A DNA stretch of 45,846 bases. Source: Clostridiales bacterium (GTDB lineage Bacteria > Bacillota > Clostridia > Lachnospirales > Cellulosilyticaceae). Under the pieces are notes generated by a model. The model saw nothing but the letters and a program-made list of their open reading frames with translations, was not told the DNA's origin and did not search any database. The stretch is from positions 83,289-129,134 of the forward strand of contig DYCF01000006.1 of the NCBI GenBank assembly GCA_019418225.1, given 5' to 3'. Within the stretch, counting starts at the first letter, position 1, and every line of letters starts with the position of its first letter. This document shows positions 32,231 through 41,499 of the stretch, piece after piece. Both the position numbers and the translations under genes were made by a program.

Positions 32231-34222
32231 TTATGCTTGCAGTCTTTTGACTTCTTCTCTCATAAGCGTTACCGCCTGACTTAATGCCTCCACAGCTAAG
32301 TCCACCTTGTATGCTTGATTTTTAGCATCATCTGCAGTCGCTGAGATTTCCTGAGTAGATGCTGTTACTTCTTCAGCTACTGCTGTTGCACTTTCTACAC
32401 GTTCTATAATCTCATTTTTCTGTTTAGCTACATTTTGTGTCTTTTCATTAATTATTTCAATAGCTTCTATCGCTTCTTGTATGGCAGCTCCTATATTCCT
32501 ATTACTTGTAAGTGTCTTATCAATGTTGCTCATTTGTCCATCGACTTCTGCATTTAAAATCGTTGTACTTGCAATCATAATATCAGCTTCTTTTTCAACA
32601 CCTTTAATTAAATGATTAATTGTTTGAGATGACCCTTTAACCTGTTCTGCTAACTTTCTAATTTCTCCTGCAACTACTGCAAAACCTTTTCCTGCTTCTC
32701 CCGCCCTAGCTGCTTCAATAGATGCATTAAGTGCTAAGAGATTTGTCTGCTCTGCAATCCCATTAATGATTTGTGTAATATTTGTAATCTGAGAAATATT
32801 ATCGCTAAGGTCTTGTATTTTTTGAGTAAATTCCTTAAACACACATCCTGTAGCACTTACCGAATCAATTAATCCAATCGTTGTTTTTTCACCTTCTTTA
32901 ACTACCTCATTAATACCCCTAGCCTTATCAACAATAGCTGAAACAGTATCTACTACCTCTTGTAGCTGTCTCCCAAAATCCTCTATAAATACGCCAATAT
33001 TTACAAGATCATTAGATTGTTCTGTGACGCCTCTAGCTACCTCACTAGTTGCCTCAGAAATACTAGAGGAATTTTCTAATACATTTTGTGCAACACAAGT
33101 TAAGCCTTGTACTTCTTCTGTAATATGCTCTGCATTATATTGAATCCCCTCTATCACTTGTCCAACTGCATTTCTTACACTCTCCATTGCCTGTGCTGCT
33201 ACAGCAATTTCTCCTTTTTGTAGAAATAACTTCTCATCTACAGGTGTATAAAAATCTCCTTTTTCAAAAGTATTTAAATGATTGGTAAGTCCCTCTATTC
33301 CTTTACCAATTTTTCTTGCAATACTATATACAATTATGAGTGAAATGATTGTTATTACAATCGACACCCCACCCACTAATGCCATTAATACATTTATGCT
33401 ACTTAATAGATTCTGAGTAGATTCAATATGGGCTAAAGACCAATTTGCCATTTGAATAGGTGCATAACTAATATAGTTTTTTTCACCCTTATCATCTGTA
33501 TACATAACTGTACCCTCTTCGCCTAATAACATACTCGTATAAATCGCTTGCATCGCATCTTCTTTATCCGAATTTTGAATCGTTATCTTCTCTGGAAAAT
33601 CTTCACTACTTGCTACAGATTGTGCAATAACTCTCCCATTGCTATTATCTAACAATATAAATGTCCCTGATACCTGCTCAATCTGCTCTATGAAACTTTT
33701 CATTTCATAGACTCCCATTAACACGCCTATAATATTTCCTTCCTTGTCTTTAATTGGTGCACCTAAAGATACAGTTTTTCCTTCCCCCCTATCAATAATG
33801 CTAGAATATGTAGTTTCGCCTCTCTTAGCCATTTCATATTCATTAGCTCCTGACACCTTTAATAAGAATTTTCCAGATTCATCATATAAGTTTCCCTGTA
33901 AATCTACCAATTGTAGATGCTGTAAACCTAAATTTTGAGCTTCCTGCTCTAAAACTTTTCCTTTTTCCTTTATTGTACTATTGGGATCACTTAGTTCTGG
34001 TCTTCTAGCAACTACTTCAATAAGTCTCTTATTAGATTCTAATTGATTTTCCAACGTTCTTACTAACTGTGATATTTGTAAGTTTAAATTTCTCTCCTCT
34101 CTCCGAATGATCAGATTACTACTTATATTGGAAGTTATCCCTCCTATAATAAGTCCAAAACCTACAATTAACACACCAAAGTTTCTTACTAATTGTACTT
34201 TTATACTCTTTGTCTTCTTCAT
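32231..34222 (-). CDS. Methyl-accepting chemotaxis protein with Cache-type sensor
   Basis: 663 residues. TM1 at ~12-32, an extracellular dCache-like sensor (~35-275; 'VSLGAPIKDKEGNIIGVLMGVYEM'), TM2 (~278-300), HAMP (~300-355) and a long cytoplasmic coiled coil. The hairpin tip IAEQTNLLALNASIEAARAG and following AGEIRKLAEQ is the conserved signalling region that binds CheA/CheW. It reports ligand levels to the flagellar or other motility system, which is not encoded here. GGGGG precedes the ATG. Confidence 0.94.
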   Translation of the reverse strand: MKKTKSIKVQLVRNFGVLIVGFGLIIGGITSNISSNLIIRREERNLNLQISQLVRTLENQLESNKRLIEVVARRPELSDPNSTIKEKGKVLEQEAQNLGLQHLQLVDLQGNLYDESGKFLLKVSGANEYEMAKRGETTYSSIIDRGEGKTVSLGAPIKDKEGNIIGVLMGVYEMKSFIEQIEQVSGTFILLDNSNGRVIAQSVASSEDFPEKITIQNSDKEDAMQAIYTSMLLGEEGTVMYTDDKGEKNYISYAPIQMANWSLAHIESTQNLLSSINVLMALVGGVSIVITIISLIIVYSIARKIGKGIEGLTNHLNTFEKGDFYTPVDEKLFLQKGEIAVAAQAMESVRNAVGQVIEGIQYNAEHITEEVQGLTCVAQNVLENSSSISEATSEVARGVTEQSNDLVNIGVFIEDFGRQLQEVVDTVSAIVDKARGINEVVKEGEKTTIGLIDSVSATGCVFKEFTQKIQDLSDNISQITNITQIINGIAEQTNLLALNASIEAARAGEAGKGFAVVAGEIRKLAEQVKGSSQTINHLIKGVEKEADIMIASTTILNAEVDGQMSNIDKTLTSNRNIGAAIQEAIEAIEIINEKTQNVAKQKNEIIERVESATAVAEEVTASTQEISATADDAKNQAYKVDLAVEALSQAVTLMREEVKRLQA

Positions 34223-34251
34223 GTTGTCCCCCTAAAGTATAATATAGTATT

Positions 34252-34280
34252 ATTATACTTTATTTGTAAATTAGTGTAAA
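34252..34280 (-). promoter_or_regulatory. Sigma-A-type promoter of the chemoreceptor gene
   Basis: TTTACA (34275-34280), 17 bp, TATAAT (34252-34257) on the minus strand; start near 34245, a very short leader. Confidence 0.65.
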
Positions 34281-34312
34281 TTATAATAACTAAAACTATT
34301 TTACACAAAAAT

Positions 34313-34363
34313 ATACATGAATCAAAAATTGTAGAAAATGCCACAATTTATCAATTCATGTAT
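34313..34363 (-). terminator. Terminator of cfa
   Basis: ATACATGAAT / ATTCATGTAT outer stem with an inner AATTGT / ACAATT hairpin, followed by ATTTTTG on the minus strand, 8 nt past the stop. Confidence 0.75.
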
Positions 34364-34370
34364 AAAAACA

Positions 34371-35552
34371 TTAATCTTTATATAAATAATCTCTCGTTTC
34401 AGGTAAGCTATTGTTAACGCCTTTTGTAAAAACAATTTGGTGTAAATCTACAACACCATTATTAAAGCTAGCTGCACACGAACACAAATACATGCGCCAC
34501 ATACGTATAAAACGTTTATCAAACATTTTTCGTATTTGGTCAATATTGCGTTCAAAGTTATCATGCCAATAAAGAAGCGTTCTAACATAATGCTGTCTTA
34601 AACTTTCTACATCTCTTACATAATAACCATAGTCTGCTGATAAATCTAAGATTTCTCTCAAACTTGGAATAACTCCTCCTGGGAAAATATACTTCTTAAT
34701 CCATGCATCTCCAGGATGTTCTTTAAGCCCACTAATATAATGTAGTAAAAATACGCCCTTTTCCTTAAGCACTGCATCTACGCTCTTGAAAAATTGTTCG
34801 TAGTTTTCTCTACCTACATGTTCTAACATACCTACACTTACAACGCGGTCAAACTTACGTTCCATATGCTTTAAATCTCTATAGTCCATAAGTTGTACTT
34901 CTAAGTATTCTTCAAGTCCTTCTTCTGCAATACGTTGTTTAAATTCTTTGCATTGTTCCTTACTTAAAGTGATGCCGAGGCCATGCACCTTATATTTCTT
35001 TGCTGCTTCAATTAATAAAAATCCCCAGCCACAACCTATATCCAAAAGACTCATTCCCGCCTGTAAATTTAATTTCTTTAAGATATAATGTACCTTGTTA
35101 GTTTGAGCCTCCTCTAGCGTATTATCCTCTTCCTTAAAGTAAGCACATGAATAACTCATAGTAGGGTCTAACCATAATTTATAGAACTCATTGCCTATAT
35201 CATAATGAGAGGCAACTTCCTTCTTTTGGTTTCCCTTAGAAACAGAAGTATATAAAATCTTCTTCATAGCATGTTTGTCTGTAATGAACTTACTTTGATA
35301 TTTGAAGATTTCATCTAAGGCCATCACTAAGTCGCCTTCTATTTCCATCTCACCATTCATATATGCTTCACCTAGAGCTAAGGATGTACTCTTTAAAAGG
35401 TCTTTATAGGGGACAGGCTTATGAAAAACTACCTTAAATTTAGAGGGCAAAGTGCCAATGTGAAATTCTTCTCCCGTTTCAAACATAACATCGAAGGCTG
35501 TGCCATCAAAACGGTTTAGAAACTTCTTCATCAATGTTGCTTGCATACTCAT
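34371..35552 (-). CDS. cfa: Cyclopropane-fatty-acyl-phospholipid synthase
   Basis: 393 residues, normal length. It methylenates cis double bonds of membrane phospholipid acyl chains using S-adenosylmethionine. An N-terminal ~100-residue domain (FDGTAFDVMFETGEEFHIG) precedes the methyltransferase with VASHYDIGNEFYKLWLDPTM, LLDIGCGWGFLLIEAA, VSVGMLEHVGRENYEQFF and the HYISGLKEHPGDAWIKKYIF segment. AAAGGAG lies before the ATG. Monocistronic, with its own terminator. The 35626-35670 spacer upstream has three to four copies of a TTAAAGTAGG-like word. Confidence 0.94.
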   Translation of the reverse strand: MSMQATLMKKFLNRFDGTAFDVMFETGEEFHIGTLPSKFKVVFHKPVPYKDLLKSTSLALGEAYMNGEMEIEGDLVMALDEIFKYQSKFITDKHAMKKILYTSVSKGNQKKEVASHYDIGNEFYKLWLDPTMSYSCAYFKEEDNTLEEAQTNKVHYILKKLNLQAGMSLLDIGCGWGFLLIEAAKKYKVHGLGITLSKEQCKEFKQRIAEEGLEEYLEVQLMDYRDLKHMERKFDRVVSVGMLEHVGRENYEQFFKSVDAVLKEKGVFLLHYISGLKEHPGDAWIKKYIFPGGVIPSLREILDLSADYGYYVRDVESLRQHYVRTLLYWHDNFERNIDQIRKMFDKRFIRMWRMYLCSCAASFNNGVVDLHQIVFTKGVNNSLPETRDYLYKD

Positions 35553-35715
35553 TTATCTCACTCCTTTTATAGAAGTATCTCCTTATATTTCCAAAAATAC
35601 ACAAACAACGCTTAATTTCTTAAAGTTTTTCTTTAACCTTACTTAAACACCTACTTTAATACCTACTTTAACCCCTATTTGCCCCTTTATAAATGCTATT
35701 TTATAGCTTATTTTT

Positions 35716-36282
35716 CTATATTAGATTATTTTCCTTTAAATATGCATATGTTTCTTTGTAAGCTCTCGTTAAAACGCTCCCACCATAAATTGTTTTTTTC
35801 TTACCATTTACCACTCTTTCACACTTCCCGAAGTAAACAATTTCTTCGCCGTAATATTCATCTAAAGAGGCTGTAAAATAGTAATCTTTTGCTTTTTCTT
35901 CTCCAAACTTTATGAAAAGCTGGCTATGACAATCCTCTTCTAAATTACCTGCTTCCTCTGCTTCTCTTACGAAGAATTTGTAAACGCAAAAACAGAAAAA
36001 GGCTGCTTTATCTGCTTCTTCTAAATGGTCAAATAAAAGATTATGTAAATATTTATTTCCTACATAATCTGAGCATAGTATCTCCTTACTTCTAGCATAA
36101 GCAATAAGCCCGCTTACAGCTGCTTCATCATTATCTAACTCTCTATTAATGAGTGCTTCTGCATCACTTTTTGTAATACCTTCTGGTAAGGTAAGACCTA
36201 TTGTCTTTGCATATTTCTTTTGTCTATCTACTACTGGTCCCAACTCTACACGATTAGGGAGTTTTTCTCTTTTTGATTTCAT
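35716..36282 (-). CDS. Conserved hypothetical cytosolic protein
   Basis: 188 residues, charged and helical, without signal peptide or transmembrane segment. The N-terminal part 'RQKKYAKTIGLTLPEGITKSDA' resembles a small helix-extended-loop-helix (SAP-like) module. The central part 'YLHNLLFDHLEEADKAAFFC' precedes a beta-rich end 'EEIVYFGKCERVVNGKKKTI'. No catalytic motif recognised. The ribosome site is weak (GAGGTAATAAC before the ATG). It is divergent from the flippase gene. Function unknown. Confidence 0.7.
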   Translation of the reverse strand: MKSKREKLPNRVELGPVVDRQKKYAKTIGLTLPEGITKSDAEALINRELDNDEAAVSGLIAYARSKEILCSDYVGNKYLHNLLFDHLEEADKAAFFCFCVYKFFVREAEEAGNLEEDCHSQLFIKFGEEKAKDYYFTASLDEYYGEEIVYFGKCERVVNGKKKTIYGGSVLTRAYKETYAYLKENNLI

Positions 36283-36374
36283 GTTATTACCTCATCTTTT
36301 TATTTTTTAACGGACTAAAAAGGATTTGTCCACATATACTTTATTTAAAATAGTTTATATTGGAGGAAATGAAT

Positions 36375-37928
36375 GTGAAAGAGCAAGGCCTTATTACAAG
36401 TACTATTATCTTGACCTTTACATCTTTTTTTACCCGTACCTTAAATATGATTTCCATTGTATTTTTATCTAATATGTTAGGCTCTGAAGGCATGGGGCTT
36501 TATCACCTCATCGTCTCTTTTTATATGATTGCTATTGTGTTTGCTTCTGCTGGTCTTAGTACCTCTGTTTCAAAAGTCGTTGCAGAAGAACTTGGACAAA
36601 AGCATCTACATAATGTGTCTCGCGTTATGCACGTAGCTTTAAGTTTTAGTGTTATCTTAAGCTTCCTTGTGGGTACTGCTTTCTTTTGGCTTGCACCTTT
36701 TATTGCCACTAACTTTGTCCAAGATGAACGTGCTATTTTAAGTCTACGCATTTTATCACTGAGCATCCCTTTTATTGCATGTTCTTCCTGCTTTAAAGGA
36801 TACTTTTATGCAACTAAAAAAGCAAGCCTCCCCGCCAGTAGCGAAATGATTGAACAAGTTGTTAAAGTAGGGCTTACACTTCTTATACTAAGCTTAAAAC
36901 ATACTAGTAATCAAGTTTACACCTATGGCCTTATTGGCCTCTGTCTCACTATTGGTGAAGTTGTCTCTTGGAGCTCTCTCCTTTCACTCTATATATTAAG
37001 CCGAAAACGTGTCTCTTACACCATTGAAAGGCCTTCTTCTTCTAAAGACCTTTTTAGCAGACTTCTCAAGGTTGCACTTCCCATTGCTGCCATCTCCTAT
37101 GTCTCTTGTATTTTTGTATCTGCTGAAAACATCCTTATTCCTTCTGGCCTTAGAAAATATGGGGAGAGTTCTGCGGTATCACTTAGTTTATATGGCATGT
37201 TAAAAGGTATGGTTATTCCTATACTCTTTTTTCCCTCTGCTTTTTTAACAGCCTTTTCTACAACACTTATTCCTGAAATTGCAAAGGCAAATATATTAAA
37301 GCAAAAAAAACGTGTTAACTACACTGTAAACAAAGTTATTCAATTCACCTTCATGCTTAGCCTTTTTGCTGCCAGTTTATTCATTAACTATGCTGATGAA
37401 ATAGGCCTTGTCCTTTATCACAATAAACAAATTGGCAAAATGCTACGTATCTTAGCTTTAATTGTACCATTTATGTATGTAGAAGTTGTTACGGATGGCA
37501 TCCTAAAAGGCTTAGGAAAACAAGTAAGCTGCCTCAAATATAGTATTTTTGACACACTATTTCGTATTACAACGATTTATTTCTTCTTACCTATCAAAGG
37601 AATTTCTAGTTTTATAGGTATTATGATTATTAGTAATATTATGACCTCTACCCTTAACTTCAATAAACTACTAGACTCTACCAAGCTTAAGGTTCAAGTC
37701 TCTAACTGGATTCTTAAACCTCTTCTAGCAGCCTTAGGCGGTGCAACTTTTTCCAAACTTATATTAAACCTATGCTTTCACTACAATCTAGCAACTACCC
37801 CTATCCTCATTTTGGCCCTTATTCTAAGTTCCTTAATCTACCTGCTTCTCCTCTTCATCATTGACTGTCTCCGCAAAGAAGACTTCATCAAACTAACAAC
37901 TCTTCTTCACCCCAGCTATGAAGAATAA
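36375..37928 (+). CDS. SpoVB-like polysaccharide flippase (MATE/MOP superfamily)
   Basis: 517 residues with about fourteen transmembrane helices. The start 'KEQGLITSTIILTFTSFFTR' and 'LGSEGMGLYHLIVSFYMIAI', then 'AGLSTSVSKVVAEE', match stage V sporulation protein B and related lipid-linked sugar flippases, used for spore cortex or envelope polymers. Start choice: GGAGG at 36362-36366 is 2 nt from the ATG at 36369 but 8 nt from the in-frame GTG at 36375, so GTG is preferred. Sporulation role is an inference from family similarity. Confidence 0.87.
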   Translation: MKEQGLITSTIILTFTSFFTRTLNMISIVFLSNMLGSEGMGLYHLIVSFYMIAIVFASAGLSTSVSKVVAEELGQKHLHNVSRVMHVALSFSVILSFLVGTAFFWLAPFIATNFVQDERAILSLRILSLSIPFIACSSCFKGYFYATKKASLPASSEMIEQVVKVGLTLLILSLKHTSNQVYTYGLIGLCLTIGEVVSWSSLLSLYILSRKRVSYTIERPSSSKDLFSRLLKVALPIAAISYVSCIFVSAENILIPSGLRKYGESSAVSLSLYGMLKGMVIPILFFPSAFLTAFSTTLIPEIAKANILKQKKRVNYTVNKVIQFTFMLSLFAASLFINYADEIGLVLYHNKQIGKMLRILALIVPFMYVEVVTDGILKGLGKQVSCLKYSIFDTLFRITTIYFFLPIKGISSFIGIMIISNIMTSTLNFNKLLDSTKLKVQVSNWILKPLLAALGGATFSKLILNLCFHYNLATTPILILALILSSLIYLLLLFIIDCLRKEDFIKLTTLLHPSYEE

Positions 37929-37930
37929 AG

Positions 37931-37960
37931 GAGGCCATAGGCCTCCAATCTTTTATTTTT
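37931..37960. terminator. Bidirectional terminator between flippase and aminotransferase genes
   Basis: GGAGGCC / GGCCTCC with a 3-nt loop, then CTTTTATTTTTT on the plus strand and TTTATTC on the minus strand. It serves both convergent genes. Confidence 0.85.
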
Positions 37961-37973
37961 TATTTTTTATTCG

Positions 37974-39263
37974 TTACTGATAATGCTTCACAATGAACTC
38001 CACTGTATCCAAAAATTCATCCACTTCTTCCTCCGTGTTATACAATCCAAAGCTGGCACGAATCATACCAGGCTTTTGAAGACGTGGTTTTTCTAAATAT
38101 CTATATCTCTCTTTATCCGTCACCCCTAAAAGTCGCATAACATAAGGTTGCGCACAAAAGCACCCTGTCCTTACAGCTATTCCCCTTATTTCTTGAAGTA
38201 ATCTACCAACCTCGCTATGATGAATACCTCTTATATTAAAAGGAACAACACCCACTCTATTCTCCGCCATCGGATCGCCGTATAAAATGATTCCTGGTAT
38301 CGCACTTAATCCATTTATCAATTGCTTCCTAAGTACACTTTCATGACGCTCTATCTCCTCAAATCCAATAGTTTTCAAAACAGTCATAGCTGCCACTATA
38401 GACATCACCCCTAAAAAATTAGGTGTTCCTGCTTCATCCCTTGCTCCAGTATCCTTATAGTAAACATCATAATCAAAAACAGCCTCAACTGTTCCTCCAC
38501 CTTGTAAAAAAGGGACCTTATTCTTTAAAAACTCTTTCTTCGCAATCACCACACCACTCCCAAAAGGTGCATACATCTTATGTCCAGAAAATACTAAGAA
38601 ATCTATTGCCTCTTCTGGGACTTCCCCTTTAATATCAATTTCTCTATGGGCAACAAGTTGTGCAACATCCACTATTAAATGTGCACCATATTGATGAGCT
38701 ATTCTAGCCAGCTTATGAATATCTGCTGTATATCCCGTAACATTACTTGCTGCCGTCATTGTTACATATTTAATCGTCCCTAATGATCTTTTAAGTATAT
38801 ATTCCATTTCCTCTAATGCCACTTTACCTTCTTTATCCACTTCTACATACAATACATTTGCTAATCTTCGCCAAGGCAAATCATTTGCATGATGTTCCAT
38901 TCTCGACGTTAAAACCTTGCAATTACTACGGTCACATAACATATTCGCTAGTAAATTAATACCTTCCGTAGTGTTCTTAACGTAAATAACTTCATATCCA
39001 TCTTCCTCAGAAACATTAAAAAAATTTAATACTTCTTTTTTAGATAATTCATAGGCTCTCGTACAATATCCAGACTTATGACCACCACGCCCTACTGAGC
39101 CATACATAAGTATATTTTCAGACACAAAACTATCTACCTGTTTAAATGGTGGTGTTGTTGCACCATTATCGAAATTGATAGGAATAACCTGCTGCCCATT
39201 TTCTAGCTCTATAGGTACCTCAATGCCATTAAACAATTCGCGATAATTCTTTTTTTGCCTCAT
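37974..39263 (-). CDS. Class V aminotransferase, cysteine desulfurase-like
   Basis: 429 residues, a PLP enzyme of the SufS/CsdA-like branch. The opening INFDNGATTPPFKQV, TTEGINLLANM, DVAQLVAHREIDIK and SGHKMYAPFGSG (the Lys that binds PLP) are intact. RTGCFCAQPY near residue 375 supplies Cys residues where cysteine desulfurases have their persulfide Cys, but the surrounding motif differs from classical SufS (GHHCA). No suf or isc genes are adjacent. AGGAGG lies upstream of the ATG. Sulfur transfer is probable, the acceptor unknown. Confidence 0.87.
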   Translation of the reverse strand: MRQKKNYRELFNGIEVPIELENGQQVIPINFDNGATTPPFKQVDSFVSENILMYGSVGRGGHKSGYCTRAYELSKKEVLNFFNVSEEDGYEVIYVKNTTEGINLLANMLCDRSNCKVLTSRMEHHANDLPWRRLANVLYVEVDKEGKVALEEMEYILKRSLGTIKYVTMTAASNVTGYTADIHKLARIAHQYGAHLIVDVAQLVAHREIDIKGEVPEEAIDFLVFSGHKMYAPFGSGVVIAKKEFLKNKVPFLQGGGTVEAVFDYDVYYKDTGARDEAGTPNFLGVMSIVAAMTVLKTIGFEEIERHESVLRKQLINGLSAIPGIILYGDPMAENRVGVVPFNIRGIHHSEVGRLLQEIRGIAVRTGCFCAQPYVMRLLGVTDKERYRYLEKPRLQKPGMIRASFGLYNTEEEVDEFLDTVEFIVKHYQ

Positions 39264-39439
39264 TATGCAACCCTCCTCAAAAAAATATATTCAATAAACC
39301 ACCTTTTATGAATCTTATACGTCTATGTAGGACATGTTTGTCAAAAATTATTTTAGTTATATATTTTTTAGAATATATTATAGTTTTTAATTTTTGTTAT
39401 ATTATTGTATAATTTTATTAAATTTTATATTGTTTTTTA

Positions 39440-39468
39440 TTGACTTTTAACTTCTAATATCAGATAAT
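39440..39468 (+). promoter_or_regulatory. Sigma-A-type promoter of pckA
   Basis: TTGACT (39440-39445), 17 bp, GATAAT (39463-39468); start near 39475. The ~94-nt leader begins with a hairpin AAGAAAT/ATTTCTT (39478-39496). The rest of the 305-bp gap is AT-rich with no other signal. Confidence 0.65.
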
Positions 39469-39568
39469 TAGTTTGTAAGAAATTTAACATTTCTTGTCGT
39501 ATTAGTTAAGGTTATATATTATATAATAATTTATCTTAAATCAAATTATTTTTAAGGAGGATTTACTC

Positions 39569-41230
39569 ATGGCAACAAAAGCAAGATTCCCTAGAACTGA
39601 AATCGGGGCAGACAACCCAATTTTCAACTCAATTCGTGCAACAATCGAAACCGCATTCTATGGTAACAATGTAGTTCCTGTAAACTCTTTGAAAGAAGCT
39701 TATAAATATGCAAAAGAAGCACCTGGTACAATCGTTACAGATATGCCAGTATATAAACCAGAATTAATTGGTCTCGATGAAGACGCTAAAATTCTTCTTT
39801 TCAACGATGGCGCTGTAACTGGACGTACTGCTGCTGCTCGTAGAATCATTGGAGAAGCTGGTGTAGATGTTAATGAATACAGACTTAAAATTAGTGAAGC
39901 TATTTTCCAAGGTAGAACTAAAAAAATGTGCCACGCACAAGCTGTTGTAGGTCTTGATAAAGATTTCACAGTAAAAGCTCACCTTTGCATCCCTGCTACA
40001 TATGCTAATAACATGTATTCTTGGCTTCTTAACTTCCAAGTAATTAACGAAGAAGTAGCTAAAATGTATAATGAGTCTAAACTATACGATAATGAAGGCG
40101 ACCTTTACATTTACTCAGATCCAGATTGGTCACATCCAGATCACCCACTTGGACTTTGTGTATTTGATACAGCTCATAACTGTGCTTGTATTCTTGGTCT
40201 TAGATACTTCGGAGAACATAAAAAAGGTACACTTACACTTGCTTGGGCTATGGCTAACCGTCACGGCTATGCATCTTGCCACGGCGGACAAAAACGTTAC
40301 AACTTACCAGGCGGTAAAAGCTTCGTAGCTGGTGTATTTGGTCTTTCAGGTTCTGGTAAATCAACTCTTACACATGCGCGTCATGATGGTAAATATGATA
40401 TTACAGTTCTTCATGATGATGCATTCGTTATTTCTGGAGAAGACGGTTCTTCAATCGCACTTGAACCATCTTACTTTGACAAAACAGCTGACTATCCACT
40501 TACATGTGAAGACAATAAATATCTTGTATCACTTCAAAACTGTGCCGCTACACTTGATGAAGATGGCAAAATCGTTCCTGTTACAGAAGACGTTCGTAAT
40601 GGTAATGGGCGTGCAGTAAAATCAATTCTTTGGTCACCAAACCGTGTAAACAAATTCAACGAGCCAGTTAATGCTATCTTCTGGATTATGAAAGACCCTA
40701 CACTTCCACCAATCGTAAGACTTAGTGGTGCTGAACTTGCTTCAGTAATGGGTGCTACACTTGCTACAAAACGTTCAAGTGCTGAAAGACTTGCTCCTGG
40801 AGTAGATCCTAATGCTTTAGTTGTAGAACCATATGCTAACCCATTCAGAACATATCCACTTGCAAACGACTACATTGCATTCAGAAACTTAGTAGCAGAG
40901 AAAAATGTAGACTGCTATATTATCAACACAGGAGAATTCATGGGCAAAAAAGTAACTAAAGAAGTTACTCTTGGTGTACTTGAAGCTGTAGTTGAAGGAA
41001 AAACAGAATTCAAACAATGGGGACCATTCAGCGATATCGAAATCATGGAAGTTGAAGGTTTCGTACCAGACTTCTCAGATAGCAACTACGTTGAACAATT
41101 ACAAAAACGTATGCAAGAACGTGTAAACTTCGTTGCATCTCGTGAAACAGAAAAAGGCGGATTTGATAAACTTCCAGCTGACGCATTAGAAGCATTACAA
41201 AAAGTTGTAGAGGAATCAAAACGTGCTTAA
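39569..41230 (+). CDS. pckA: Phosphoenolpyruvate carboxykinase (ATP)
   Basis: 553 residues, close to the usual ATP-type length. It interconverts oxaloacetate and PEP with ATP/ADP; in anaerobes it often runs toward oxaloacetate and succinate. Key motifs are the P-loop FGLSGSGKSTLTH, the metal-binding LHDDAFVI, and the HGYASCHGGQKRYNLPGGKS region. TTAAGGAGG precedes the ATG at 9 nt. The third positions favour a restricted codon set, consistent with high expression. It is flanked by a strong promoter and terminator. Confidence 0.96.
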   Translation: MATKARFPRTEIGADNPIFNSIRATIETAFYGNNVVPVNSLKEAYKYAKEAPGTIVTDMPVYKPELIGLDEDAKILLFNDGAVTGRTAAARRIIGEAGVDVNEYRLKISEAIFQGRTKKMCHAQAVVGLDKDFTVKAHLCIPATYANNMYSWLLNFQVINEEVAKMYNESKLYDNEGDLYIYSDPDWSHPDHPLGLCVFDTAHNCACILGLRYFGEHKKGTLTLAWAMANRHGYASCHGGQKRYNLPGGKSFVAGVFGLSGSGKSTLTHARHDGKYDITVLHDDAFVISGEDGSSIALEPSYFDKTADYPLTCEDNKYLVSLQNCAATLDEDGKIVPVTEDVRNGNGRAVKSILWSPNRVNKFNEPVNAIFWIMKDPTLPPIVRLSGAELASVMGATLATKRSSAERLAPGVDPNALVVEPYANPFRTYPLANDYIAFRNLVAEKNVDCYIINTGEFMGKKVTKEVTLGVLEAVVEGKTEFKQWGPFSDIEIMEVEGFVPDFSDSNYVEQLQKRMQERVNFVASRETEKGGFDKLPADALEALQKVVEESKRA

Positions 41231-41270
41231 TTATTAAATTTTGCATTAAAAACAAAGTTAAATAAATCGT

Positions 41271-41313
41271 CGAAAAAAGGTCGTAGGGAAATAGTCTCTA
41301 CGACCTTTTTTCG
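41271..41313 (+). terminator. Terminator of pckA
   Basis: A perfect 16-bp stem, CGAAAAAAGGTCGTAG / CTACGACCTTTTTTCG, with built-in A and T tracts. Confidence 0.9.
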
Positions 41314-41347
41314 TTTTCCTCCCTTCACTTTTGTTTTATCATATACA

Positions 41348-41437
41348 TAGTGTGGGTAAGTTAGTATATCTTTTTTGAGCTCGACTTCGACCAGAGGGAG
41401 GGAGATGGCACAAAATATATACTCACTTATCCACACG
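41348..41437. repeat. Inverted-repeat element between pckA and the alcohol dehydrogenase
   Basis: GTGTGGGTAAGTTAGTATAT and ATATACTCACTTATCCACAC are inverted arms (18 of 20 match) around ~50 bp that is richer in G and C (GAGCTCGACTTCGACCAGAG). There is no ORF. It may be a relic of a small mobile element. Confidence 0.5.
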
Positions 41438-41456
41438 GACCTTTTCCATAAAAAAA

Positions 41457-41483
41457 GCCAGGTGGCACTTTCGTGCAACCTGG
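41457..41483 (-). terminator. Terminator of the alcohol dehydrogenase gene
   Basis: GCCAGGTTGCAC / GTGCCACCTGGC with a 3- to 4-nt loop, followed by seven T on the minus strand. Confidence 0.9.
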
Positions 41484-41499
41484 CCTCTTCTCTTTTTAT

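Noticed and set aside
41427..41437. DnaA box TTATCCACA as sign of a replication origin
   Set aside because: A single site inside an inverted repeat, with no box cluster, no dnaA/dnaN genes and no AT-rich unwinding region arrangement.
41227..41478. 83-codon minus-strand ORF between pckA and the alcohol dehydrogenase
   Set aside because: It runs through two strong terminators and the inverted-repeat element and has no ribosome site.
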